Of a stretch of 14,688 nt of DNA, positions 7,455 through 14,492 are shown one piece after another; the first letter of the stretch is position 1; each line of letters opens with the position of its first letter. A program made the translations under genes and the position numbers. This stretch comes from an uncultured Lachnospiraceae bacterium (GTDB taxonomy: Bacteria; Bacillota; Clostridia; Lachnospirales; Lachnospiraceae). The stretch is taken from contig CAJUHQ010000006.1 in the NCBI GenBank assembly GCA_910586095.1, positions 43,915-58,602 on the forward strand. Direction: 5' to 3'. Below the pieces are notes generated by a model. It had not been told where the DNA came from, did not search any database, and saw only the letters and a program-made list of their open reading frames with translations.

Positions 7455-7522
7455 TCACACTAACTCCCATTCGCTCGCCTTAGGAACCTACCAATTAACT
7501 CCCGTTTGCCTGCTTTTGCAGG
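7455..7522. repeat. two fragments of the 64-bp repeat inside the ssb-rpsR spacer
   Basis: TCACACTAACTCCCAT (7455-7470) is an exact 16-nt match to the right-edge repeat unit. Positions 7496-7522 match it at 25 of 27 positions and keep the hairpin CCTGC-TTTT-GCAGG. Between them lies unrelated sequence including CGCTCGCCTTAGG. The pair looks like two adjacent, decayed copies cotranscribed with the ribosomal operon. Confidence 0.75.
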
Positions 7523-7534
7523 TAATAAACTTGA

Positions 7535-8029
7535 TTAGTTAAATGGTAATTCCTCGTCAATTCCGTCTGGAATATTCATAAAGCCATCTCCTGCCGCCAT
7601 AGGTGCTGGCGCCTGTTGACCGCCTCCAAAAGTATTGCCGTAACCATTGTTTCCATAGTTACCGCCTCCATAATTCCCATCTGAATTCGTGCTACTGCTA
7701 TTTTTGCTCTCAGCAAACTCCATCTCATCAACAACAACATCTGTGGTATAAACTTTGACGCCGTCTTTATTGGTATAACTGCCTGTTTGAATACGGCCTG
7801 TCATCGCAATCTTGGTTCCTTTACGGATATATTTCTCCATAAACTCTGCCGTCTTGCCAAATGCTACACAAGAAATAAAATCCGCTGTATTCTCATCTCC
7901 ACCGCGATTTGATCTCCTGTTTCTGTCTACCGCAAGCGTAAATCTTGCAACTGCCATCTGGTTTTCGCCCTGTGTATATCGGATCTCAGGGTCTCTTGTT
8001 AAACGTCCCATTAAAATTGCTTTATTCAT
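7535..8029 (-). CDS. ssb: single-stranded DNA-binding protein
   Basis: This is the SSB that coats single-stranded DNA in replication, repair and recombination. The 164-aa protein has an OB fold in about residues 1-105, beginning MNKAILMGRLTRDPEIRYT, with DFISCVAFGKTAEFMEKYI and KIAMTGRIQTGSYTNKDG. A Gly/Asn-rich flexible linker (about 115-140) precedes the acidic tail ending DEELPFN. The tail normally ends in Pro-Phe; here one Asn follows, confirmed by the codons before the TAA at 7535-7537. GGGAG lies about 10 nt before the ATG. It stands between rpsF and rpsR, the standard bacterial order. Confidence 0.97.
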   Translation of the reverse strand: MNKAILMGRLTRDPEIRYTQGENQMAVARFTLAVDRNRRSNRGGDENTADFISCVAFGKTAEFMEKYIRKGTKIAMTGRIQTGSYTNKDGVKVYTTDVVVDEMEFAESKNSSSTNSDGNYGGGNYGNNGYGNTFGGGQQAPAPMAAGDGFMNIPDGIDEELPFN

Positions 8030-8082
8030 CTGTTAAGTTCTCCCACATCACACCTGCTCTTCTTGTCCAACAGGCATGTTCT

Positions 8083-8373
8083 CTATTTCTCGTCCTGTTT
8101 CACAACTAAGTATCGAACAACATTTTCCATCAGGCGAACCCTCGACTCCACTTCACCTGGAACAGTAGAGCTGCCCTCAAACTGGATGAAATAATAGAAA
8201 GCTTCACGCATCTTTCTCACTTCGTATGCCAGCCGCTTTTTGCCCCACTCATCCACATTGGTAATGGTTCCACCATGTTTTGTGATGATTTCCTTTACTT
8301 TCTCAAGTGTGGTTGTCCTCTCATCATCCTCGATCTTAGCGCTGACAACAACGGCTAATTCATATTTGTTCAT
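8083..8373 (-). CDS. rpsF: 30S ribosomal protein bS6
   Basis: This small-subunit protein is the partner of bS18. The 96-aa sequence is typical: MNKYELAVVVSAKIEDDER at the start, HGGTITNVDEWGKKRLAYEV (33-52) and AFYYFIQFEG (58-67), then RLMENVVRYLVVK near the end. AAGGAGGT precedes the ATG by 7 nt. It is the first gene of the rpsF-ssb-rpsR operon, with a promoter at 8444-8472 and a leader of about 64 nt. I looked for the S6:S18-binding leader motif known in other bacteria and could not identify it. Confidence 0.97.
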   Translation of the reverse strand: MNKYELAVVVSAKIEDDERTTTLEKVKEIITKHGGTITNVDEWGKKRLAYEVRKMREAFYYFIQFEGSSTVPGEVESRVRLMENVVRYLVVKQDEK

Positions 8374-8443
8374 CTTGTTACCTCCTTTTGGTCTCTGGCC
8401 TCTCTTTACGAAGAAGCAAGGAATTTATATATCACAAGTTAAT

Positions 8444-8472
8444 ATGATACCATAATTTAACTGCTATTTCAA
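8444..8472 (-). promoter_or_regulatory. sigma-A promoter of rpsF-ssb-rpsR
   Basis: On the minus strand TTGAAA (8472-8467) and TATCAT (8449-8444) are 17 nt apart, a near-consensus pair. Transcription is expected to start near 8437. Confidence 0.75.
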
Positions 8473-8501
8473 CCCTTATACTAAATTTTTAGGAAGTATT
8501 T

Positions 8502-8647
8502 TTGTAACAGTTCAGCCACGCAAAATTGAATATACAAAATGCTGTTGGGAGCTTGCTCGCATAAGGCATTTTGTATATTCGATTTTATAGGGCGGACGCC
8601 CGACATGAAATGGGTATGGCTGAATAGTAACAAGCAGTTGTAACAGT
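8502..8647. repeat. MITE-like palindromic intergenic element
   Basis: Terminal inverted repeats of 17 nt (8502-8518 and 8617-8633) match at 14 positions. Inside, 8522-8542 and 8566-8586 form a 21-bp stem with one G-T pair around a 23-nt loop. A further GC hairpin GGGCGGACGCCC is at 8590-8601. TTGTAACAGT occurs at 8502-8511 and again at 8638-8647, which may be a duplication or part of the element. An 82-codon minus-strand frame crosses it but is judged a by-product. No transposase is present. Confidence 0.7.
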
Positions 8648-8683
8648 AGTTGTGAGCTCCTAATTGTTTATAAGTTCGTGTAT

Positions 8684-8720
8684 ATAAAAAACAGCCACTA
8701 TGACTTGCATAGTTGGCTGT
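8684..8720 (-). terminator. intrinsic terminator after the galM-like gene
   Basis: ACAGCCA-CTATG (8691-8702) pairs with CATAG-TTGGCTGT (8708-8720) with one bulged base. On the minus strand it is followed by a run of T (8685-8690). It starts 5 nt after the stop codon of the epimerase-like gene. Confidence 0.9.
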
Positions 8721-8725
8721 CCTTA

Positions 8726-9604
8726 TCAATGAAGCTGAATTGTATACTCTGCGTTAAATGTCTCTGATGGAGCCAGTTGATTCCCCCATTCACGCTGGGA
8801 CAACTCCCCTTCAAAATTCTCTTTATCACATCTGCCATACCACGGCTCTATACATATAAATGGAGCATTTTTCTTAGGAGGCGACCAGATGCCAAACAGC
8901 GGTGCTTCAAAACACACTGTAAGATATGGCTGTCCTTTACTATCGCAAAGAGAAACTTGATGCACCTGATTTTTCTCAATAACCAAAGCATCCTTATCAA
9001 AAAGATCCTCTGTTATATGTAAGTATCCATTATCTAGCGCATATTCCTTTTCACGCTCCGACAAAGTTCCTTCATCCCCCACCACAGAAGAGACTACCAT
9101 GTCCTTCGTATCAAACAAAATCTGATAGTCTGTCTGCTTATCGCCTTCATGAATCGGACACAAAAAGGCTGGGTGTCCCCCTATGCTAAAATACATCTCC
9201 TTATCATCCTGGTTCATTACTTTCCATGATACTGTCACTTTTTTTTCATCTAATGTATAACCCACTTCCAACCGAAACTGAAATGGATATTTTATCAGTG
9301 TTTCCTGCGTGGCATCTAACCTAAACCTAAGCTCATTGGGTGTCTGGCTAATCAATTCAAATTCCATATCCCGCGCAAACCCATGCTGTGATAGTGGGTA
9401 TTCTTTTCCATCATAGCGATAGTATCCCCCGTTGAGACTCCCTACAATTGGAAACAGCACAGGTGATGTTCGTTTCCAATATTCTGGTCTTGCATCCCAC
9501 ATATATTCTTTTCCAGTTGCAACCTCTTTGATTGAGAAAAGTTCTGCCCCCAAAGAATGAATACAAATCTCTAACTGCGCATTTTTTAGACTGTACTCTG
9601 CCAT
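8726..9604 (-). CDS. aldose 1-epimerase family protein (GalM/LacX-like)
   Basis: This 292-aa protein is a predicted mutarotase that interconverts alpha and beta anomers of a sugar or sugar phosphate in the cytoplasm. Family landmarks are PVLFPIVGSLNGG (48-60), LSQHGFARD (His74, Arg78), IGGHPAFLCP (His144) and CIEPWYGRCD, with Glu253 as the likely catalytic base. The shorter length and the LSQHGFARD form point to the LacX-like branch rather than classical GalM, so the substrate is uncertain. I start at the ATG at 9604 (MAEYSLKN). AGGAG lies about 13 nt upstream; an in-frame ATG at 9616 would leave only about 1 nt. It follows the DegV gene by 81 nt, with a hairpin in the gap. Confidence 0.88.
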   Translation of the reverse strand: MAEYSLKNAQLEICIHSLGAELFSIKEVATGKEYMWDARPEYWKRTSPVLFPIVGSLNGGYYRYDGKEYPLSQHGFARDMEFELISQTPNELRFRLDATQETLIKYPFQFRLEVGYTLDEKKVTVSWKVMNQDDKEMYFSIGGHPAFLCPIHEGDKQTDYQILFDTKDMVVSSVVGDEGTLSEREKEYALDNGYLHITEDLFDKDALVIEKNQVHQVSLCDSKGQPYLTVCFEAPLFGIWSPPKKNAPFICIEPWYGRCDKENFEGELSQREWGNQLAPSETFNAEYTIQLH

Positions 9605-9631
9605 TTCTATAACCATTCTCCTTTCGCAACA

Positions 9632-9663
9632 CGCGAGTTTATGCTCCAAAACACAAACTCGCG
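9632..9663 (-). promoter_or_regulatory. hairpin between degV and the galM-like gene
   Basis: CGCGAGTTT (9632-9640) and AAACTCGCG (9655-9663) form a perfect 9-bp stem with a 14-nt loop, immediately upstream of the ribosome site of the epimerase gene. There is no T run after it, so it is not a standard terminator. It may stabilise or separate the two messages. Confidence 0.5.
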
Positions 9664-9685
9664 GTAACTTCTTTATAGTTTTGCA

Positions 9686-10591
9686 TCATTGGATACTGGC
9701 TTTGCGCACAACGCCAAATCCTAGTGGATAAGGGCCTGTATGCACACTGATCGTCGCTCCAATTTGATAGCTCTTTAATTCGTCATCCTCAATGGCAAAT
9801 CCCTTTGCATTGAGAAACGCCACTGCTTTTTTGCGAAACTCCTCTGCCTCCTCCATGTCATACCCATACCCTACACAAATACTGTATTCTTCTGGAGAAG
9901 CATGTATTTGCTCAAGATACTGCCACAACAAATCATATACTTTTTCTAATGATTTCTTGCGACCACGTGAGACACCCGAAGGAAAAATTTCTCCTTCCTT
10001 AAGTGTAATCAATGGTTTTATTCCGAGCATGGAGCCTGCAAGCCCTGCTAGTTTCCCTATTCGTCCACCATGTTTTAGATAATCAATATTTCCTACTGTA
10101 AAGAAAATTCTTCCTGTCTTCTTGATAGAATCTAGTTCTTTAATTACTTCCTCATAAGGTATGTTTGCCTCATACAATTTGATAGCCTCGAGTACAAATA
10201 AGCCCTGCAATACTGTATTAATGGTCGTATCCATCACTGTGATCTGTGCCTGCGGAAAACTCTCAAGCACAATCTGCCTTGCTCCCATTGCCGACTGATA
10301 AGAACCACTAAATTTTGTGGTAATACACAGACAAATAACTGCTTTATTTTCTTGTACCACTGGCATAAACACATCAACATAGTCCTGCACAGATGGCATA
10401 GATGATTTAGGAAAGGTAGTAGGGTCTGACACCATCTGTTCATAAAACGTCCGTATTGGCATCTCTACAATTTCCTTTTGATAGTTCTCACTGTCAAAAG
10501 AAACATAAAATGGCACGACAACAATTCCCTTTTCCTTGCAAAGCTCTGGAGGCAGATCACATGAACCATCTGTAATTATTTTGTACTCCAT
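9686..10591 (-). CDS. DegV family fatty-acid-binding protein
   Basis: DegV proteins bind fatty acids and, in some Firmicutes, deliver them to the fatty acid kinase FakA for phosphorylation. At 301 aa the length is larger than the common ~280 but within the family. Visible features are the N-terminal TDGSCDLP (7-14), the head-group region TTKFSGSYQSA (91-101), and LKHGGRIGKLAG (172-183) followed by IKPLITLKEGEI. The C-terminus reads HTGPYPLGFGV. The ATG at 10591 has GAGG 9 nt upstream. It starts 139 nt after the pfp stop and has a promoter candidate of its own. The lipid preference cannot be told. Confidence 0.93.
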   Translation of the reverse strand: MEYKIITDGSCDLPPELCKEKGIVVVPFYVSFDSENYQKEIVEMPIRTFYEQMVSDPTTFPKSSMPSVQDYVDVFMPVVQENKAVICLCITTKFSGSYQSAMGARQIVLESFPQAQITVMDTTINTVLQGLFVLEAIKLYEANIPYEEVIKELDSIKKTGRIFFTVGNIDYLKHGGRIGKLAGLAGSMLGIKPLITLKEGEIFPSGVSRGRKKSLEKVYDLLWQYLEQIHASPEEYSICVGYGYDMEEAEEFRKKAVAFLNAKGFAIEDDELKSYQIGATISVHTGPYPLGFGVVRKASIQ

Positions 10592-10694
10592 TCAACAAAA
10601 CCTCATTCCATAATTTCTTCACAAACATCTGTTTAACCATTGACTATCCACATTACAGGATATTTTCTGCTTTGATGCATGTGCGCAATAATCT

Positions 10695-10723
10695 ATTCTA
10701 TTTTTTATTACACAATATTGCAA
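10695..10723 (-). promoter_or_regulatory. candidate promoter of the DegV gene
   Basis: On the minus strand TTGCAA (10723-10718) and TAGAAT (10700-10695) are 17 nt apart, just after the pfp stop codon. The leader would be close to 100 nt. I see no terminator after pfp, so read-through is also possible. Confidence 0.5.
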
Positions 10724-10729
10724 CTTCCA

Positions 10730-11995
10730 TTATTTCTTGTTGATTACCAGATGCTGTGGAAGACCATTTACCATAAATGGCTGATAATCACCTTGTATCA
10801 ATGGCTCAATATAATTGATAAACTCGTCTGTAATATAAGTACCATCTTTGTTCACCCACTCACGTGGAACCAATTTCTCATTGTTTGCAATGCGATGTAC
10901 ATCATAAATGCCTGCGGCACTGATATAAGGATCATTAGAGACACGATCAATAACTACCATCTTGCCAGTATCTCCTTCATCAGCAGCCTTAACTGCTGCG
11001 CCTCCTACCATAAACGCCTCATCAATATCCACACGGGAAGCCATATGAGACGCACTTCTTTGTAGCGTAGAAAACTCAATGCTTCTAGTCTTGCATCCTA
11101 TCTCTGCTCCGAGGAAACTTGCTAAATATGCTGCTGTTCCTTGAAGTTGCTTGTGACCAAATGCATCCACATAATCTCCACCGCCAGACAGCTCACATAC
11201 ATAACGTCCATCTGCCAACTTAATACCTTCAGAAACTGCAATGACAATAGAATCTTTCTTCTTCAAAAGTTCGTTCACTTTCTTTAAAAACTGGTCTATA
11301 TCAAACGTAATCTCAGGAAGATAAATCAAGTCTGGTCCATCGCACTCCTCTGTCTTTGCAAGTGCTGTTGCTCCAGTCAGCCAACCTGCATTGCGTCCCA
11401 TAATCTCTAATATAGAAATATTTTTCTTATTGTATGTCAATCCCAATGCATCGCGAATCACTTCTTTTGTGGATGCTGCAATATATTTTGCCGCACTTCC
11501 AAATCCAGGAGTATGATCGGTCAAAGCAAGATCATTGTCTATCGTCTTTGGCACACCCAAAAACTTCTGTGTGTGTCCCTTTAAAATGGCATAATCTGAT
11601 AACTTCTTGATTGTATCCATTGAATCATTTCCGCCAATATAGATAAATGCCTCTATATCCAGTTTGTCCAAAATATTAAAAATTCTCTCATAAATTTCTG
11701 GATCTTCATGAATTTCTGGAAGTTTATACCGACAAGAGCCTAAAAATGCAGAAGGTGTTCTCTTTAGTAACTCAATATCCATATCTGAATGAATCTGTGT
11801 GGACAAATCTACGTACCGCTCATCCAAAAGGCCCTGAACTCCGTGAAGCATTCCATAAACGGTATGAAAGCCACGTTCGCGCGCGGTCTTATACACACCT
11901 GCAAGACTGGAATTAATCACAGAAGTAGGACCTCCTGACTGTCCTACAATGATATTGCGTTTCTTTGACTTCGTCGTGTTGCGTTTCTTTGCCAT
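10730..11995 (-). CDS. pfp: pyrophosphate-type 6-phosphofructokinase
   Basis: This enzyme converts fructose-6-phosphate and fructose-1,6-bisphosphate, probably reversibly with PPi. The 421-aa protein has SGGPTSVINSSLAGV (20-34), GGNDSMDT (121-128) and PKTIDNDLALTDHTPGFGSA (149-168). ATP-dependent enzymes have Gly in the GGDGS position and Gly in PGTIDND; here these are Asp124 and Lys150, the pair associated with PPi use. The start is the ATG at 11995, with AGGAGG 10 nt upstream; the longer frame to 12052 crosses that site. It has its own promoter and follows the LacI-type regulator. The N-terminal MAKKRNTTKSKKRN is a basic extension. PPi dependence is a motif-based prediction. Confidence 0.92.
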   Translation of the reverse strand: MAKKRNTTKSKKRNIIVGQSGGPTSVINSSLAGVYKTARERGFHTVYGMLHGVQGLLDERYVDLSTQIHSDMDIELLKRTPSAFLGSCRYKLPEIHEDPEIYERIFNILDKLDIEAFIYIGGNDSMDTIKKLSDYAILKGHTQKFLGVPKTIDNDLALTDHTPGFGSAAKYIAASTKEVIRDALGLTYNKKNISILEIMGRNAGWLTGATALAKTEECDGPDLIYLPEITFDIDQFLKKVNELLKKKDSIVIAVSEGIKLADGRYVCELSGGGDYVDAFGHKQLQGTAAYLASFLGAEIGCKTRSIEFSTLQRSASHMASRVDIDEAFMVGGAAVKAADEGDTGKMVVIDRVSNDPYISAAGIYDVHRIANNEKLVPREWVNKDGTYITDEFINYIEPLIQGDYQPFMVNGLPQHLVINKK

Positions 11996-12076
11996 AATGT
12001 TATTGCCTCCTAAACTAATTTTGATATAATTTTCTACCTGCTGCCATCGCATCGTAGGTGACAGCTCCTACTTTCT

Positions 12077-12105
12077 ATTGTACAAAGGATATAGCTATCT
12101 TGCAA
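12077..12105 (-). promoter_or_regulatory. sigma-A promoter of pfp
   Basis: On the minus strand TTGCAA (12105-12100) and TACAAT (12082-12077) are 17 nt apart. Transcription would start near 12070. The leader of about 75 nt contains a small GTAGG/CCTAC hairpin around 12056-12073, overlapping the predicted start of the message. Confidence 0.65.
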
Positions 12106-12134
12106 GCATTTTCGGCATGTGATCGACTATTTCG

Positions 12135-12158
12135 ATAACAGATAACTAGTACTGTTAT
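12135..12158. promoter_or_regulatory. dyad upstream of the pfp promoter
   Basis: ATAACAG (12135-12141) and CTGTTAT (12152-12158) form a 7-bp inverted repeat with a 10-nt spacer, about 30 nt upstream of the pfp -35 box and after the lacI stop. It could be a regulator site; there is no T run to make it a terminator. Confidence 0.35.
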
Positions 12159-12211
12159 TACCCCACAAAGATCTCAGCCAATTTTGACAAGAGCCGCTGC
12201 TATATTCTGCG

Positions 12212-13228
12212 TCACAAAAACTTAGGATGTGTTGCTATAGTAGTAAATGTCATCTCCATCGTTGGACATTTTATCCTATCTAATATAGACTTAATTAAGC
12301 GCCTTCCTAACTCTTCTATGCGCACATCAACTGTAATAATATCACTTTTAAAAAAGTCCGACTCAATTGTATTGTTAAATCCAGTAATGATCACTTTTCT
12401 TATGGCTTGTGGATCTCTTTTCAAAAGTGATGATGCTGCATATTTTGCCACATCATCATCCTCACACACAATTGCATCTGGAATATAAGGCATATCTCGG
12501 ATAACCTCTTCCACCATCGCACCACTAAAACTTTTGTGATTAGAAGGATGTGTATAGTGCAATCGTTCGTCCAATGAAATATTATTGCATGTACAAGAAT
12601 TAAGAAAGCCTAAATAACGTGCTTGTATCATACGAGAACCCTCTGCAAAGCCCACATAAGCAAACCGCGTACATGCTTTCTTTTTAATAAGGTACTCTGT
12701 GAGACTTCCCATTGAATAAAAACCTTCAAGATTAATGATGTCCCCTACCTTTATATATTCCTGTGCATTGACAGGACTGTTGAAAAATACCATCGGAAGT
12801 TTAGCGCGGCTAACTCCTTTGACAAAACGCACAGGAAAAACCCCTAAAAAAATAATTCCTTTGACATCCTCTGCAATCAATTTTGTCACATACTCTCCAT
12901 CGCGATCGCTTGGTTCAGCCATATGAAGCTGCATGCGATATCCTTCATCATTGATTGCATTGCTAATCCCTGATAACACCCGCGTCCAAAATTGTGACTG
13001 CACATGGTTTGAAAGTATCAATATCGTTCCTGTATGAAATGGGTGACTGCCTGACTGAACCTCCTCTAACAGCTTCTCATCAAGTCGCGTATACCCCATC
13101 TGCCAGGCTTTTTGCACAACTGCTTGCCGCGTTTGAGGCGATACTAAACCACCATTTAAAGCCTTTGCCACAGTATTGCGACTCAATCCCATCTCAACCG
13201 CAATATCCTGTATTGTTACCTTTTTCAT
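12212..13228 (-). CDS. LacI family transcriptional regulator
   Basis: This 338-aa protein has an N-terminal LacI-type helix-turn-helix, MKKVTIQDIAVEMGLSRNTV (1-20) followed by KALNGG and VSPQTRQAVVQKAWQMGY. A periplasmic-binding-protein-like sensor follows (about 65-335), with VKGIIFLGVFPVRFV and FAYVGFAEGSRMIQARYLGF. The usual hinge with an N..AR.L pattern after the HTH is not recognisable; the protein reads YTRLDEKLLEEV instead. AAAGGAG lies about 13 nt before the ATG. No sugar-transport genes are adjacent. It is encoded directly upstream of pfp on the same strand, so control of pfp or of a distant regulon are both possible; the effector is unknown. Confidence 0.85.
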   Translation of the reverse strand: MKKVTIQDIAVEMGLSRNTVAKALNGGLVSPQTRQAVVQKAWQMGYTRLDEKLLEEVQSGSHPFHTGTILILSNHVQSQFWTRVLSGISNAINDEGYRMQLHMAEPSDRDGEYVTKLIAEDVKGIIFLGVFPVRFVKGVSRAKLPMVFFNSPVNAQEYIKVGDIINLEGFYSMGSLTEYLIKKKACTRFAYVGFAEGSRMIQARYLGFLNSCTCNNISLDERLHYTHPSNHKSFSGAMVEEVIRDMPYIPDAIVCEDDDVAKYAASSLLKRDPQAIRKVIITGFNNTIESDFFKSDIITVDVRIEELGRRLIKSILDRIKCPTMEMTFTTIATHPKFL

Positions 13229-13535
13229 TTGTATAACTATGCTCCTTTCTCAATATGCATTTTACCCCCAAACACAAATTTATCATTAAAAGCTTTTAGT
13301 TGTGAACCTTGCCGTTCTCATATCGAAATCCATCCATATAGTATGTACCTTGAACACTCCATATCTTCTCTCAAGCCAGTCTATCATCTCTATATAACAC
13401 CAAACTTTTACGATTTACAGATCTGATAATCGCTTCATAGTGTTTGCATTACTACATTCATCAACAATCTACATTATATAATCTCTACTTATAATTAGTC
13501 TCTATGACCATCCATATTGATGGAGAACATTCTTT

Positions 13536-13634
13536 ACTTTCATAGTAAATCGCATCATGCAATTCCTGCAATGTCTTATACCATTTCAGGCCGTATGGAC
13601 ATCCTTACTATGAAAGTTGTTCTTTTTCATAGTA
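13536..13634. repeat. three decamer copies able to form two competing hairpins
   Basis: TTTCATAGTA occurs at 13538-13547 and 13625-13634, and its inverse TACTATGAAA at 13606-13615. The middle copy can pair with the left one (13 bp, 13536-13548 with 13605-13617, 56-nt spacer) or with the right one (10 bp, 9-nt loop), but not both. The enclosed spacer also has partial pairing (ATGTC with GACAT). Confidence 0.65.
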
Positions 13635-13734
13635 TAATTTATAGATCCTGGAATGTCAAACATTATCATATCAAGGAAAACCCTACATAATAAAAGTACA
13701 TGATGACATACCAATCCCCCATGCAAAGGCAGAC

Positions 13735-13769
13735 AAAAAAGCAGTAACTCCTTTTGGATTCACTGCTTT
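13735..13769 (-). terminator. intrinsic terminator, minus strand
   Basis: GCAGTAACTCC (13741-13751) pairs with GGATTCACTGC (13756-13766) at 9 of 11 positions around TTTT. On the minus strand it is followed by six T (13740-13735). It ends a transcript coming from the right, 255 nt beyond the stop codon of the DUF6465-like gene. Confidence 0.75.
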
Positions 13770-14023
13770 CTACTTTGCATCATCTCTAAAAATAATATCA
13801 TTTTATGGCTGCTGCTAGTCACACAACTATGTGATAGGTTCAATCCAATTTATTGTTGGAACAACTTATTACAACGACACAAAACAAAACATTGTGAAAC
13901 CCTAGCTCAAATTAGTACAACAAACACACACCAAACTTCTGCAAATTTGGATATCACCTCAAAAATTGCAATACAAACAAAATTTTCGCTACTATTTAAA
14001 AAGGCTCTCTGCAACTATGTCTG

Positions 14024-14287
14024 TCAAAATAAAGGCACCTTGCCTTCAAAAGACTCATTGATAACATAATACGCAGTGAAATCTGTAGGTTTCAAATAAA
14101 TCTGTATGCTTTTAATCTCTTGGTTTCGATTTCCCCGCGCAGCATAATCTTGTGTCACACGTCTTGCAATCTCCTGAATATCAGTCTCATGTTCACGATA
14201 CTGCAATTCAATTTCCATCTTAACATTGTTGATTCGTGAATCATAAACCACTTCCTCCGGCTGGGCTAACTTTCTTTTATTTGTCAT
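14024..14287 (-). CDS. DUF6465-like small protein
   Basis: This 87-aa protein is acidic/basic mixed and has no signal peptide or membrane segment. A charged, low-complexity N-terminus (MTNKRKLAQPEE) leads into a compact domain: NVKMEIELQYREHETDIQEI, RRVTQDYAARG, then IKSIQIYLKPTDFTAYYVIN and the end EGKVPLF. The pattern K.hhIYhKP....AYYVIN.....G...LF resembles DUF6465 proteins common in Lachnospiraceae; the family's function is not known. The start is the ATG at 14287, with GGAGG 8 nt upstream; a longer frame to 14350 would use GTG and pass through that site. I recognise the family from memory of its C-terminal pattern, so treat the name as probable. Confidence 0.75.
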   Translation of the reverse strand: MTNKRKLAQPEEVVYDSRINNVKMEIELQYREHETDIQEIARRVTQDYAARGNRNQEIKSIQIYLKPTDFTAYYVINESFEGKVPLF

Positions 14288-14492
14288 CAAACAAACCTCC
14301 CTCCTATGTATTTCTTGTTCATTTTTACAAAATTCATTCTTTTTGCGCACTAGAATTTTAACCTAAAGTGCACTATCATATCCATTCTATCGCAACACAC
14401 TCAGGAAATTTCTATCCTTCTTCTTTTTATTGTCTCATACTCCCCCCATCCAAACATTCCACTAAAATAAGTAATCCTTATGTTCTAACTCA
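14288..14492. other. intergenic region before the repeat array
   Basis: This is the leader and upstream region of the DUF6465-like gene. No clear promoter pair with 16-18 nt spacing was found; TATGAT and TAAAAT sequences occur but without a matching -35. A C-rich block at 14442-14449 (minus strand GGGG) is the only other feature. Confidence 0.4.

Larger units (their letters stand above)
13229..14023. other. 795-nt gap without a convincing gene
   Basis: No ORF in this stretch has a ribosome site and a credible sequence; a 33-codon minus-strand frame near 13290-13390 lacks a Shine-Dalgarno. The region is AT-rich and contains the three-decamer element at 13538-13634, a minus-strand terminator at 13735-13769, and small palindromes such as TTGTTGGAACAA near 13853-13864. 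I recognise no tRNA, riboswitch or known small RNA. The stretch 13770-14023 lies between the DUF6465-like stop codon and the terminator, so it is either a long 3' UTR or a separate RNA. Confidence 0.5.

Noticed and set aside
8374..8437. S6:S18 autoregulatory leader of rpsF
   Set aside because: The leader is short and I could not find the conserved CCG-containing bulge described for this motif.
8481..8729. 82-codon minus-strand protein
   Set aside because: It lies across the palindromic element and the galM terminator, has no ribosome site, and its composition follows the repeat rather than a protein.
13290..13395. 33-codon minus-strand frame (MIDWLERRYG...) upstream of lacI
   Set aside because: No Shine-Dalgarno before the ATG and no recognisable family; too short to support.
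13801..13865. tRNA-like T-loop GGTTCAATCC
   Set aside because: The loop is one base short of the canonical T-arm and no acceptor, D or anticodon arms can be drawn around it.
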